Source: Pseudomonadota bacterium (lineage in GTDB: Bacteria; Pseudomonadota; Gammaproteobacteria; Burkholderiales; Burkholderiaceae_C). Taken from it: a stretch of 18,489 nt of DNA. Below, one piece after another: positions 1 through 6,758 of the stretch. Under the pieces are notes generated by a model. The model was not told the origin of the DNA, made no database searches, and saw only the letters and a program-made list of their open reading frames with translations. The stretch spans positions 1 through 18,489 of the forward strand of contig JAEZLX010000190.1 in assembly GCA_023415035.1 (NCBI GenBank), read 5' to 3'. The first letter of the stretch is position 1; every line of letters starts with the position of its first letter. Both the position numbers and the translations under genes were made by a program.

Positions 1-45
1 AGAAGGATCGTTGTTGCCTGCAGGATCGGAAGTGATCGTGTCCAT
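1..45 (-). CDS. Possible 5' end of an unidentified gene (partial, runs off the window)
   Basis: An ATG at 45 on the minus strand opens a frame that stays open to the window edge and reads MDTITSDPAGNNDPS. It lies downstream of tolA, where tolB would be expected. The visible N terminus is polar and acidic, with no basic-plus-hydrophobic stretch, so it does not look like the secretion signal of TolB. No Shine-Dalgarno sequence is visible before the ATG. With only 15 codons this may be the start of another gene or a chance frame. I do not recognise it. Confidence 0.25.
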   Translation of the reverse strand, partial: MDTITSDPAGNNDPS

Positions 46-123
46 ACTGAAATTATGGACCGCTCACTTATTTAATGAATACAGGGAAAACCCTGTCTAT
101 GGATTACCAGTGCTGATGCGAGG
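46..123. promoter_or_regulatory. AT-rich gap downstream of tolA with a palindrome
   Basis: This 78-nt gap is much richer in A and T than its surroundings. It contains the perfect inverted repeat ACAGGG-AAAA-CCCTGT at 81-96. Read on the minus strand the repeat is followed by ATTCATTAAATAAG rather than a run of T, so it is not a convincing intrinsic terminator for tolA. It could be an operator in front of the next leftward gene, with -10-like AT-rich text (CATAAT) just before position 45. Its role is inferred from base composition and symmetry only. Confidence 0.35.
81..96. repeat. Perfect inverted repeat, 6-bp arms with 4-nt spacer
   Basis: ACAGGG, spacer AAAA, CCCTGT. The arms are fully complementary and the spacer is all A on the plus strand. 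The symmetry fits either a small RNA hairpin or a dimeric regulator's binding site. There is no adjacent T-tract on either strand. Confidence 0.6.
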
Positions 124-1044
124 TCAGTCCATCGGCCGGACGACGATCACGATGGGCGAGGGCACGCGGCCGTCCACTTCGCGGGGCAGGGAGCCCGTGC
201 GGTCGATGGCGCGCAGGGCGGCCTCGTCCCAGTCGCGGTTGCCGCTGCTGCGGACCACGCGGCGGTCGGTGATGCGGCCATCAGGCTGTGCACGCACCTC
301 CACTTCGGTGGCCAGCCGGGACGGGAAGTCCTGCGTGTAGATGATGTTCGGCCGGATGCGCGCGGCTACCATGCCGGCGTAGCTGGACGAAGGGCCGCTT
401 GATCGCTGCGCGGTGCCGGTCGAGTCGGGCGCACCCGTCGCGCCGGCCTGACCGAGGATGCGGCGCATCTGCTCGTCGCGTATGCGCTGTGAAGCCTGTT
501 GACGCTCCTCCTCGAGCTTGCGTTTGGCTGCTTCTTCCTTGCGTTTCTGCTCGGCCAGGCGCTTCTTCTGCTCTTCGGCTTCCTTTTTCTTTTTCTCTTC
601 GGCCAGCTTGCGTTCGCGCTCCCGTTTTTCCTTTTCCACGCGCTCGCGCTCGGCCTTTTCCTTCTTGGCCTTTTCCAGGGCCAGACGCTGACGCTCCTGC
701 TCTTCCTTGAGCTTCTTGGCCTTCTCGACGGCGATGTCGGCGTCCTTCTTCACCGGTGCGGGTTCGGGCGCGGGTTGCGGCTTGGGCTCCGGTTTCGGTG
801 CCGGCCTGGGCTCCGGTGGTGGCGGCGGAGGCGGGGGTGGTTCCACCGCCCTGGGTGCCGCCTTTTGCGCCACGGGTGACCACAGCTCGGCCTCGAAGGT
901 GGGCGTGTTGTCCTTCTGCCAGTGCACGCCCCAGGTCAGCGCCACGATCAGCAGCACGTGGACGATGACCGCCAGGCCCATGGGGCCGAGCCATCGGCCC
1001 GACTGGGGTGGTTTGAACTCGATGCTGTCGGCGGAACTGTTCAT
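124..1044 (-). CDS. tolA: TolA, inner-membrane spanning protein of the Tol-Pal system
   Basis: TolA links the TolQ-TolR motor in the inner membrane to TolB and Pal at the outer membrane. It uses proton motive force to constrict the envelope at division. The 306-residue protein shows the three expected parts: a short cytoplasmic tail and one membrane helix (about 20-42, with His29 in the helix); a Pro-rich stretch including nine prolines at 69-77, then a Lys/Glu/Arg-rich coiled coil (about 98-202); and a compact C-terminal TonB/TolA-like domain (about 220-306). It starts 15 nt after the tolR stop and ends the tolQ-tolR-tolA block. The low-complexity middle makes long false frames on the other strand. 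Identity rests on architecture and neighbours, since the middle domain is poorly conserved. Confidence 0.93.
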   Translation of the reverse strand: MNSSADSIEFKPPQSGRWLGPMGLAVIVHVLLIVALTWGVHWQKDNTPTFEAELWSPVAQKAAPRAVEPPPPPPPPPEPRPAPKPEPKPQPAPEPAPVKKDADIAVEKAKKLKEEQERQRLALEKAKKEKAERERVEKEKRERERKLAEEKKKKEAEEQKKRLAEQKRKEEAAKRKLEEERQQASQRIRDEQMRRILGQAGATGAPDSTGTAQRSSGPSSSYAGMVAARIRPNIIYTQDFPSRLATEVEVRAQPDGRITDRRVVRSSGNRDWDEAALRAIDRTGSLPREVDGRVPSPIVIVVRPMD

Positions 1045-1059
1045 GTCTTCGTCAACGGG

Positions 1060-1494
1060 TCAGCGCGACGCCTGCACCGACAGGCCCACGCGTTCGACAC
1101 CGGCGCGCTGCAAGGTGTCCATCACCTTGACCACGGTCTCGTACTTGATCGATTTGTCGGCGCTGATGACCACCGGCACCTGGCCGCTTTCGCCAGCTGC
1201 CGCCTGAATCTGCTGCACCTGTGCGGCCAGCTGCTGGATGGAGACCGTCTGGCCTTCCTTGCCGGTGTTGCCCTCGCTCACGCGGATCTGCTCGTCCTTG
1301 TTCACGACGACCTGAACGAAGGTCTTGGGCGGTGCGCTGGCCTGACCGACGCTGGGCAGGTCGATCTGGCTCGGCGTGATGAGCGGGGCCGTCACCATGA
1401 AGATGATCAGCAGCACCAGCATCACGTCGATGAACGGGACCATGTTGATCTCGTTCTTCGTGCGCCGCACGCGTCCGCGGGAGGAAGCGGCCAT
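1060..1494 (-). CDS. tolR: TolR, ExbD-family proton-channel protein
   Basis: TolR forms, with TolQ, the proton-driven motor that energises TolA; it is a single-pass inner-membrane protein with a periplasmic domain. The 144-residue sequence begins with a basic cytoplasmic tail, then INMVPFIDVMLVLLIIFMV (16-34). Asp23 lies in this helix and matches the essential membrane aspartate of the ExbD/TolR family. The periplasmic part ends in VVKVMDTLQRAGVERVGL, typical of the family. The gene starts 15 nt after tolQ and is followed 15 nt later by tolA. Length is normal. ExbD is the alternative name, but the tolQ and tolA neighbours decide for TolR. Confidence 0.96.
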   Translation of the reverse strand: MAASSRGRVRRTKNEINMVPFIDVMLVLLIIFMVTAPLITPSQIDLPSVGQASAPPKTFVQVVVNKDEQIRVSEGNTGKEGQTVSIQQLAAQVQQIQAAAGESGQVPVVISADKSIKYETVVKVMDTLQRAGVERVGLSVQASR

Positions 1495-1509
1495 GTCCGT
1501 GTCCCCCGC

Positions 1510-2202
1510 TCAGTGACCCGGCGCCGTCTGGTGGCCCAGGTTGCGCTGCAGGATGTTGGAGAACTCTTCCATGAAGGTTTCCAGGCGGATCGCCACCCGG
1601 TCGATCTCGTGCGTGAACCGGTTGTAGGCGACCACCGCCGGGATGGCGGCGAACAGGCCGATGGCGGTGGCCACCAGCGCCTCGGCGATGCCGGGGGCCA
1701 CCGTGGCCAGCGTCACCTGGGCCAGCGCGGCCAGGCCCGTGAAGGCGTGCATGATGCCCCAGACGGTGCCGAACAGGCCCACATAGGGCGCGACCGAACC
1801 CACGGTGCCGAGGAACGAGAGGTTGACCTCCATGGCGTCCACTTCGCGCTGGTAGCTCGCTCGCATGGCACGCCGCGCGCCGTCGAGCAGCGTGCCGCTG
1901 TCCAGGATGCGCCGCTCGCGCAGCTTCTGGTATTCGCGCATGCCGCTGGCAAAAATCCGCTCCATCGGTCCGCCGTGGGACGCGTTCTGCGCCGCCGCCG
2001 AATACAGATCATTGAGGTTGGCGCCCGACCAGAACTCGCGCTCGAAATCCTCGTTGCTGTCGTTCACGCGCTTGAGGGCGAACACCTTGCGGAAGATCGC
2101 CGCCCAGCTGACCACCGACATCAGCACCAGCAGCAGGACGACGGCCTGGACCACCCAACTTGCGTTGAGCATCAATTGGACGATGGAGAGATCGTGCGAC
2201 AT
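1510..2202 (-). CDS. tolQ: TolQ, MotA/TolQ/ExbB proton-channel protein
   Basis: TolQ is the multi-spanning subunit of the TolQ-TolR motor in the inner membrane. The 230-residue protein has three membrane segments: about 16-37, a second around 128-154 containing LGTVGSVAPYVGLFGTVWGI, and a third around 166-192. Thr146 and Thr179 sit in the last two helices, where the family has conserved polar residues facing the proton path. The large cytoplasmic loop between helices 1 and 2 is present. It starts 33 nt after ybgC and is followed 15 nt later by tolR, the classical ybgC-tolQ-tolR-tolA order. No independent promoter is obvious in the 33-nt gap. Confidence 0.97.
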   Translation of the reverse strand: MSHDLSIVQLMLNASWVVQAVVLLLVLMSVVSWAAIFRKVFALKRVNDSNEDFEREFWSGANLNDLYSAAAQNASHGGPMERIFASGMREYQKLRERRILDSGTLLDGARRAMRASYQREVDAMEVNLSFLGTVGSVAPYVGLFGTVWGIMHAFTGLAALAQVTLATVAPGIAEALVATAIGLFAAIPAVVAYNRFTHEIDRVAIRLETFMEEFSNILQRNLGHQTAPGH

Positions 2203-2235
2203 GAAGGTATCTGATGGCGGGTTGTGCGGAAAGTT

Positions 2236-2676
2236 TCAGGCCGGACCGTCGCGTGACGGCGCCAGTGCCGAGAGGATGGCCGCCGGGATGCGTTGCGGCC
2301 GCATGGTCCGGGCATCCACCCAGCCGATGCGGATCTGGCCCTCGCACAGCAGGGTTGCCCCGCTGCCGTCGTTGCCGGCCCGGAGGAACGCCTGCTGCTC
2401 AATGGTAAGGGATGCCTTGCCGGCTTCACGGATACGTGCCGTAACCAGAAGCAAATCATCCAGCCGCGCGGGCCGCAGGTAGCGCACCTCGGTGCCGCTG
2501 ACCACGAACATGCCGCCCACCTCATCGCGCAGGCGCTGCTGCTCAACGCCCAGGCTCCGCAGCCATTCGGTGCGGGCGCGCTCGAAGAACTTCAGGTAGT
2601 TGGCGTAGAACACGATGCCGCCCGCATCGGTGTCCTCCCAGTACACGCGCACAGGCCAGGTGAACGGGGCCGTCAC
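2236..2676 (-). CDS. ybgC: YbgC, hotdog-fold acyl-CoA thioesterase of the Tol-Pal cluster
   Basis: YbgC proteins hydrolyse acyl-CoA esters; in proteobacteria the gene usually heads the tol-pal cluster and the protein is cytoplasmic. The 146-residue sequence carries the family signature WPVRVYWEDTDAGGIVFYAN near the N terminus, with Asp17 as the likely catalytic residue, followed by YLKFFERARTEWL. I chose the GTG at 2676. It gives an N terminus matching the family (VTAPFTWPVRV), and its GTGA overlaps the aminotransferase stop by 4 nt, which suggests translational coupling. A longer frame upstream has no family similarity. tolQ follows 33 nt downstream. The physiological substrate is not evident from the sequence. 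Confidence 0.93.
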   Translation of the reverse strand: MTAPFTWPVRVYWEDTDAGGIVFYANYLKFFERARTEWLRSLGVEQQRLRDEVGGMFVVSGTEVRYLRPARLDDLLLVTARIREAGKASLTIEQQAFLRAGNDGSGATLLCEGQIRIGWVDARTMRPQRIPAAILSALAPSRDGPA

Positions 2677-3890
2677 AGGGCAGCCTCCAGCCGGGCGATC
2701 GCCTCCTGCAGCTGGGGCAGGGCGTTGGCCGTGGAAAAACGCAGCCAGCGGCCGGGTTCGGCCTGGGCAAAGTCGCGTCCCGGCGTGGCGGCAATATGGC
2801 AGCGTCGCATCAGCTCGAAGGCCAGTGCCCAGCTGCCGCTGCTGTCGGGTTCGCCCTGCATGGGGATGCCCCAGCGCCCGCACAGCCCGGACACGTCGGC
2901 CCAGGCGTAGAAGGCTCCATCGGGCATCACGGGCACCTCCAGACCGAGGCGCTGCAGCTCGGGGATGAACCAGTCGCGCCGTGCCGTGAACTCGGCGCGA
3001 CGGCGCTCGTACTCGGCCAGGCTCTCAGGCTCGAAGCAGGCCAGTGCCGCGTGCTGGGCGATGGTGCTGGCGCAGATGAACAGGTTCTGCGACAGACGCT
3101 CCACCGGCTCCACCAGGGCTGGCGGCAGCACCAGCCAGCCCAGGCGCCAGCCGGTCATGTTGAAGTACTTGCTGAAGCTGTTGACGCTGATGACTTGTTC
3201 GCCCAGCCCGTCGGGCAGTCCGAGCGCACTGTGGCCGAAGGCGCTGTCGTAGCTCAGGCCCAGGTAGATTTCATCCACCAGCGTGATGCCGCCACGCGCG
3301 CGCACCTCGCTGGCAATCGCCTGCAGTGCGTCACGCTCGATCGAAGTCCCGGTGGGGTTGGACGGCGAGGCCAGCAGCACGCCGCGGGTGGCGTCGGTCC
3401 AGGCCTGGCGCACCTGCTCCACGCTCAGCTGGAAGCGCTGTTCGGGACAGCAGGGAATCATCACGGGGCGTCCCTCGGCCGCCTGCACGAACTGGCGGTT
3501 GCAGGGGTAGCAGGGGTCGGGCATCAGCACCTCGTCGCCGGCCTCGATCAGGGCCAGGCACGCGAGCTGAAGCGCGGCAGAAGCGCCTGCGGTGATCACG
3601 ATGCGAGACGGATCGATATCCAGGCCGAAGCGCTGGGCGTACCAGCCGCTGATGGCCTCGCGCAGCGCGGGCAGGCCGGTGGCGGGGGTGTACTGGCTCA
3701 GGCCGTCACGGATGGCGCGTTCGGCGGCGGCCTGCACCAGCGGCGGGGCGGTGAAGTCCGGCTCGCCGATGTTCAGGTAGATCATGGGACGGCCATCGGG
3801 GCCGGCCTGCGCGGAGATGGCCTGGGCTTCCTTGGCCAGCTCCATCACGTAGAACGGGTCGACGCGCCGGGCACGTTGCGTGATGCGCAT
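2673..3890 (-). CDS. PLP-dependent class I/II aminotransferase, substrate unknown
   Basis: This is a fold-type I aminotransferase of 405 residues, a normal length. Visible signatures are YLNIGEPDF (38-46) for substrate binding, SNPTG (177-181), Asp206 in TLVDEIYLGLSY (the residue that contacts the pyridine nitrogen of PLP), Lys241 in SFSKYFNMTGWRLGW as the Schiff-base lysine, and Arg384 in WLRFSTA as the likely carboxylate-binding arginine. The ATG at 3890 gives MRITQRARRVDPFYVMEL, a typical start, 5 nt after the nusB stop. Its own stop overlaps the ybgC GTG. The sequence resembles the aspartate/alanine aminotransferase-like group, but the amino donor and acceptor cannot be told from motifs. 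It sits between nusB and the tol block with no obvious functional link to either. Confidence 0.9.
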   Translation of the reverse strand: MRITQRARRVDPFYVMELAKEAQAISAQAGPDGRPMIYLNIGEPDFTAPPLVQAAAERAIRDGLSQYTPATGLPALREAISGWYAQRFGLDIDPSRIVITAGASAALQLACLALIEAGDEVLMPDPCYPCNRQFVQAAEGRPVMIPCCPEQRFQLSVEQVRQAWTDATRGVLLASPSNPTGTSIERDALQAIASEVRARGGITLVDEIYLGLSYDSAFGHSALGLPDGLGEQVISVNSFSKYFNMTGWRLGWLVLPPALVEPVERLSQNLFICASTIAQHAALACFEPESLAEYERRRAEFTARRDWFIPELQRLGLEVPVMPDGAFYAWADVSGLCGRWGIPMQGEPDSSGSWALAFELMRRCHIAATPGRDFAQAEPGRWLRFSTANALPQLQEAIARLEAAL

Positions 3891-3895
3891 GCGGC

Positions 3896-4372
3896 TCAAC
3901 CCCGGTCCCTGGCGGTTGCCGCCACCTCGACCGGGCGCACCTTGGCTGCCAGCTGGTGCAGCACGCCATTGACGTACTTGTGCCCGTCGGTGCCGCCAAA
4001 GCTCTTGGCCAGCTCGATGCACTCGTTGAGCACCACGCGCCAGGGCACGTCGGGGCAGTGGCGGAACTCGTACACGCCAATCCACATCACGGCGCGCTCG
4101 ATGGGCGAAATCTCGGCCAGCGAGCGGTCCAGCAACGGCGTGATCAGCTCGTCGGCCTCGGCCGCCTGGGCGATGCAGCCGTGCAGCAGCGCGTCGTAGT
4201 GGACGCTGTCGGCCTTGTGGAAGCCGCTGAGGTCACGCGTGAACGCATCGATGGCCTCGGCCTCGTTGCGGCCGACGATGTGCTGGTACAGCGCCTGCAG
4301 CGCGAACTCGCGCGCCCGCGTGCGGGCCGACTTGTCCGACGCCTTGCGGGGCTTCTTGGATTCGGTGGTCAT
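3896..4372 (-). CDS. nusB: NusB, transcription antitermination factor
   Basis: NusB binds boxA RNA with NusE (S10) and supports antitermination on rRNA operons. The 158-residue protein shows the family pattern: a basic N-terminal tail, RTRAREFALQALYQ (17-30), ISPIERAVMWIGVYE (88-102), and a C-terminal VVLNECIELAKSFGGTDG followed by HKYVNGVL. It begins 6 nt after ribH and ends 5 nt before the aminotransferase. The ribH-nusB pairing is widespread in proteobacteria and supports both calls. The basic N-terminal extension and the tail after KVRPVE are lineage-variable. Confidence 0.97.
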   Translation of the reverse strand: MTTESKKPRKASDKSARTRAREFALQALYQHIVGRNEAEAIDAFTRDLSGFHKADSVHYDALLHGCIAQAAEADELITPLLDRSLAEISPIERAVMWIGVYEFRHCPDVPWRVVLNECIELAKSFGGTDGHKYVNGVLHQLAAKVRPVEVAATARDRG

Positions 4373-4378
4373 GGTGCT

Positions 4379-4843
4379 TCAGCCGTGCTGTTCGAGCAGG
4401 TGGGCCATCTCGACGGCCACGCGCGCCGCATCGCGGCCCTTTTCTTCCTGACGGGCCACGGCCTGCGACACGTTCTCGACCGTGAGGATGGCGTTGGCAA
4501 TGGGCGTCTGCGTGTCCAGCGCCACGCGCGTGATGCCGGCCGCCGACTCGTTGCACACCAGCTCGAAGTGGTAGGTCTCGCCACGGATGACGCAGCCCAG
4601 GGCGATCAGCGCGTCGAACTCGTCGCGCTCGGCCAGCGTCTGCAGCATCAGCGGCACTTCCAGCGCCCCGGCCACGGTGATGTGGGTGATGTTCTTTTCC
4701 TGCACGCCCAGGCTCAGCAGCTCGTCGCGGCAGGCCTGGTACAGGGCATTGGTGATGCCCTCGTTGAAACGGGCCTGCACGATGCCGATGGTCAGCCGCT
4801 TGCCGTCGAGCAGGTTGGTGGTGCCTTTGTCTGCGCCAAACAT
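4379..4843 (-). CDS. ribH: RibH, 6,7-dimethyl-8-ribityllumazine synthase
   Basis: RibH condenses 5-amino-6-ribitylamino-uracil with 3,4-dihydroxy-2-butanone 4-phosphate to give the lumazine precursor of riboflavin; the enzyme forms multimeric shells in the cytoplasm. The 154-residue sequence contains IVQARFNEGITNAL (21-34), the AGALEVPLMLQ segment (59-69), LGCVIRGETYHFELVCNES (82-100) with the likely catalytic His92, and PIANAILTVEN (114-124). The family commonly has Pro-Gly-Ala where this protein has Ala-Gly-Ala at 59-61. It lies 13 nt after ribBX and 6 nt before nusB, in the same operon. Confidence 0.97.
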   Translation of the reverse strand: MFGADKGTTNLLDGKRLTIGIVQARFNEGITNALYQACRDELLSLGVQEKNITHITVAGALEVPLMLQTLAERDEFDALIALGCVIRGETYHFELVCNESAAGITRVALDTQTPIANAILTVENVSQAVARQEEKGRDAARVAVEMAHLLEQHG

Positions 4844-4856
4844 GGTGTGGTTCCGA

Positions 4857-6002
4857 TCAGGAGTTGGTGGGTTCTTCGTCGTGGCCCAGGAAGCCGGTGA
4901 TTTCCAGTCCGTAGCCGGTCATGCTGGGCATGCGGCGGGGCGTGCCCAGCAGACGCATGCGCTGCACGCCGCATTCGCGCAGGATCTGCGCGCCCACGCC
5001 GTAGGTGCGCAGGTCCATGCGGCCGCGCTCGGGCGCCTGGGCCGAGCGTGCCTTGCCTTCGAACTGCTCCAGCAGCTGCTCGGCAGTCTCGCCGCAGTTG
5101 AGCAGCACGGCCACGCCGGCGCCACGCCGGCTCAGGTGGCGCAGGCTGGAGTCCAGCCCCCAGCTGTGCATGGAGCGGCCGATTTCCAGCGCGTCCAGCA
5201 CCGACAGCGGCTCGTGCACCCGCACGTCCACGCTCTCGTCGGGCTGCCATTGGCCTGTCACCAGGGCCAGGTGCAGCGCGCCGCTGGGCGTGTCGCGGAA
5301 GGCATGCGCGGTGAACTCGCCGAAGGCCGTGCGCATTGGCCGCGAGCCGATCTTCTGCACCAGGCTTTCCGTGCGGCTGCGGTATTCGATCAGGTCGGCG
5401 ATGGTGCCGATCTTCAGGCCGTGCTCGGCGGCGAACACCTGCAGGTCGGGCAGGCGGGCCATTGTGCCGTCGTCCTTCATGATCTCGCAGATCACCGCGG
5501 CGGGGGTGCAGCCGGCCATGGCGGCTAGGTCGCAGCCGGCCTCGGTGTGGCCGGCGCGCATGAGCACGCCGCCCTCGACCGCCTGCAGCGGGAAGATGTG
5601 GCCAGGCTGCACCAGGTCGGTGGCCTTGGCATTGGGCGCCACGGCCGCCTGCACCGTGCGCGCACGGTCGGCTGCCGAGATGCCGGTGGTCACGCCTTCG
5701 GCCGCCTCGATGGACACCGTGAACGCCGTGCCCATCTTTGTGCCATTGCGCGGCACCATCGGTGGCAGGTTCAGGCGCTCGCAGCGGTCGCGCGTGAGGG
5801 TCAGGCAGATCAGGCCACGGCCGAAACGGGCCATGAAGTTGATCGCCTCGGGCGTGACGTGGTCGGCGGCCATCAGCAGGTCGCCCTCGTTTTCGCGGTC
5901 CTCTTCGTCCACGAGGATCACGATGCGGCCTGCCTGGATCTCGGCGACGATCTCCTCGACCGGGGAAATGGCCACGGGGGCCTTGGTTTGGGGGGCGTTC
6001 AT
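4857..6002 (-). CDS. ribBX: RibBX: 3,4-DHBP synthase with degenerate GTP cyclohydrolase II domain
   Basis: The N-terminal half (about 1-215) is an intact 3,4-dihydroxy-2-butanone 4-phosphate synthase. It has DEEDRENEGDL (32-42), ARFGRGLICLTL, PGHIFPLQAVEGGVL (133-147) and RAGHTEAGCDLA (149-160). The C-terminal half resembles GTP cyclohydrolase II in TAFGEFTAHAFRD (225-237), RVHEPLS (261-267), TYGVGAQILRECGVQRMRLL (333-352) and GYGLEI. It lacks the three zinc cysteines (the CLTGD...RCDCG segment) and the arginine-rich GQEGRGIG signature, where it has GRSMHSWGLD and LLNCGETAEQLL. GTP cyclohydrolase activity is therefore unlikely. This matches the RibBX variant described for Proteobacteria. The ATG overlaps the ribE stop (ATGA). 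A true ribA should exist elsewhere in the genome. Confidence 0.93.
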   Translation of the reverse strand: MNAPQTKAPVAISPVEEIVAEIQAGRIVILVDEEDRENEGDLLMAADHVTPEAINFMARFGRGLICLTLTRDRCERLNLPPMVPRNGTKMGTAFTVSIEAAEGVTTGISAADRARTVQAAVAPNAKATDLVQPGHIFPLQAVEGGVLMRAGHTEAGCDLAAMAGCTPAAVICEIMKDDGTMARLPDLQVFAAEHGLKIGTIADLIEYRSRTESLVQKIGSRPMRTAFGEFTAHAFRDTPSGALHLALVTGQWQPDESVDVRVHEPLSVLDALEIGRSMHSWGLDSSLRHLSRRGAGVAVLLNCGETAEQLLEQFEGKARSAQAPERGRMDLRTYGVGAQILRECGVQRMRLLGTPRRMPSMTGYGLEITGFLGHDEEPTNS

Positions 6003-6667
6003 GATGATGCGATTTCTCCAGCGGAAACGGGTGTGCCGGGAATGACCAGACCCGCGGCCAGCATGCGCTCGACATAGCGGGCCACGGTATCGATTTCGAG
6101 GTTGACGGCCGCACCGGCGCTCAGGTCACCCAGCGAGGTGTTCTGCACGGTGTGCGGGATCAGGTTGATGCTGAACTCGGTGCCCTGCGGACCATCGGTC
6201 ACGCGGTTGACCGTCAGGCTCACGCCGTTGACGGTGATCGAACCCTTGTAGGCCAGGTACTTGCCCATCGCGGGCGGTGCCATCACGCACAGTTCCCAGC
6301 TCTCGCCCACCTGGGCGAAGCGGGACACCTGTCCGATGCCATCCACGTGGCCCGAGACGATGTGCCCGCCCAGCCGGTCGCCGGCGCGCAGGGCCTTTTC
6401 CAGATTGATGCGGCGGCCTTCGTCGGCCAGCCCGGTGGTGCGGGCCAGCGATTCGGCGGAAATGTCCACCGTGAAGCGGGAAGCCGGCAGGTCGATCGAG
6501 GTGACCGTCATGCAGGCGCCGTTGAGGGCGATGCTGTCGCCCAGGCCCACGTCGTCCAGATAGCCGGGCGGCGTCTCGATGTGCAGCCGTTTGCCGTGAT
6601 CGGCGGACGGGCCGAGAGGTTGGAGGGCGGCGATACGCCCTACCGCGGTGATGATGCCGGTGAACAT
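5999..6667 (-). CDS. ribE: Riboflavin synthase, alpha subunit
   Basis: Riboflavin synthase dismutates two lumazine molecules to riboflavin and the pyrimidine returned to RibH. The 222-residue protein has the expected tandem lumazine-binding repeats: MFTGIITAVG...NGACMTV in the first half and GHIVSGHVDG (101-110), KGSITVNGVSLTV (141-153), INLIPHT (167-173) in the second. The MFTGII start is the family hallmark and is preceded by a strong AGGGGG ribosome-binding site. It is 91 nt after ribD, the largest gap inside the rib block, and its stop overlaps the ribBX start by 4 nt. The enteric name for this gene is ribC. Confidence 0.97.
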   Translation of the reverse strand: MFTGIITAVGRIAALQPLGPSADHGKRLHIETPPGYLDDVGLGDSIALNGACMTVTSIDLPASRFTVDISAESLARTTGLADEGRRINLEKALRAGDRLGGHIVSGHVDGIGQVSRFAQVGESWELCVMAPPAMGKYLAYKGSITVNGVSLTVNRVTDGPQGTEFSINLIPHTVQNTSLGDLSAGAAVNLEIDTVARYVERMLAAGLVIPGTPVSAGEIASS

Positions 6668-6720
6668 CCCCCTATTGTCGCAGGGATTGCATCACCCCCA
6701 GGACATCCCGATCATCGAAT

Positions 6721-6748
6721 TGGCGGGCGGCCGGCTTGACGCCCGCCA
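6721..6748 (-). other. GC-rich hairpin between ribD and ribE
   Basis: The arms TGGCGGGCG (6721-6729) and CGCCCGCCA (6740-6748) form a perfect 9-bp stem around a 10-nt loop, 10 nt past the ribD stop. It is not followed by a T-run in the direction of transcription, so it is unlikely to be a full intrinsic terminator. It may set a 3' end by processing, or slow polymerase, inside the operon. I see none of the conserved text of an FMN riboswitch in this 91-nt gap. Confidence 0.5.
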
Positions 6749-6758
6749 CGGACGCCTT

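Noticed and set aside
815..845. GG-rich tract as a DNA repeat or recombination hotspot
   Set aside because: It is explained by the nine-proline run in TolA.
922..2214. Long plus-strand open frame of 430 codons opposite tolA, tolR and tolQ
   Set aside because: It is antisense to three clear genes, is rich in His, Asp, Gly and Arg as antisense frames of GC-rich genes are, and has no recognisable domain.
4792..6114. 440-codon minus-strand frame overlapping ribBX in another frame
   Set aside because: The sequence is Arg/Pro/His-rich without motifs, while ribBX in the other frame is clearly real.
6668..6758. Possible FMN riboswitch before ribE
   Set aside because: At 91 nt it is too short for the element with its spacing, and none of the conserved blocks are present; only a simple hairpin is seen.
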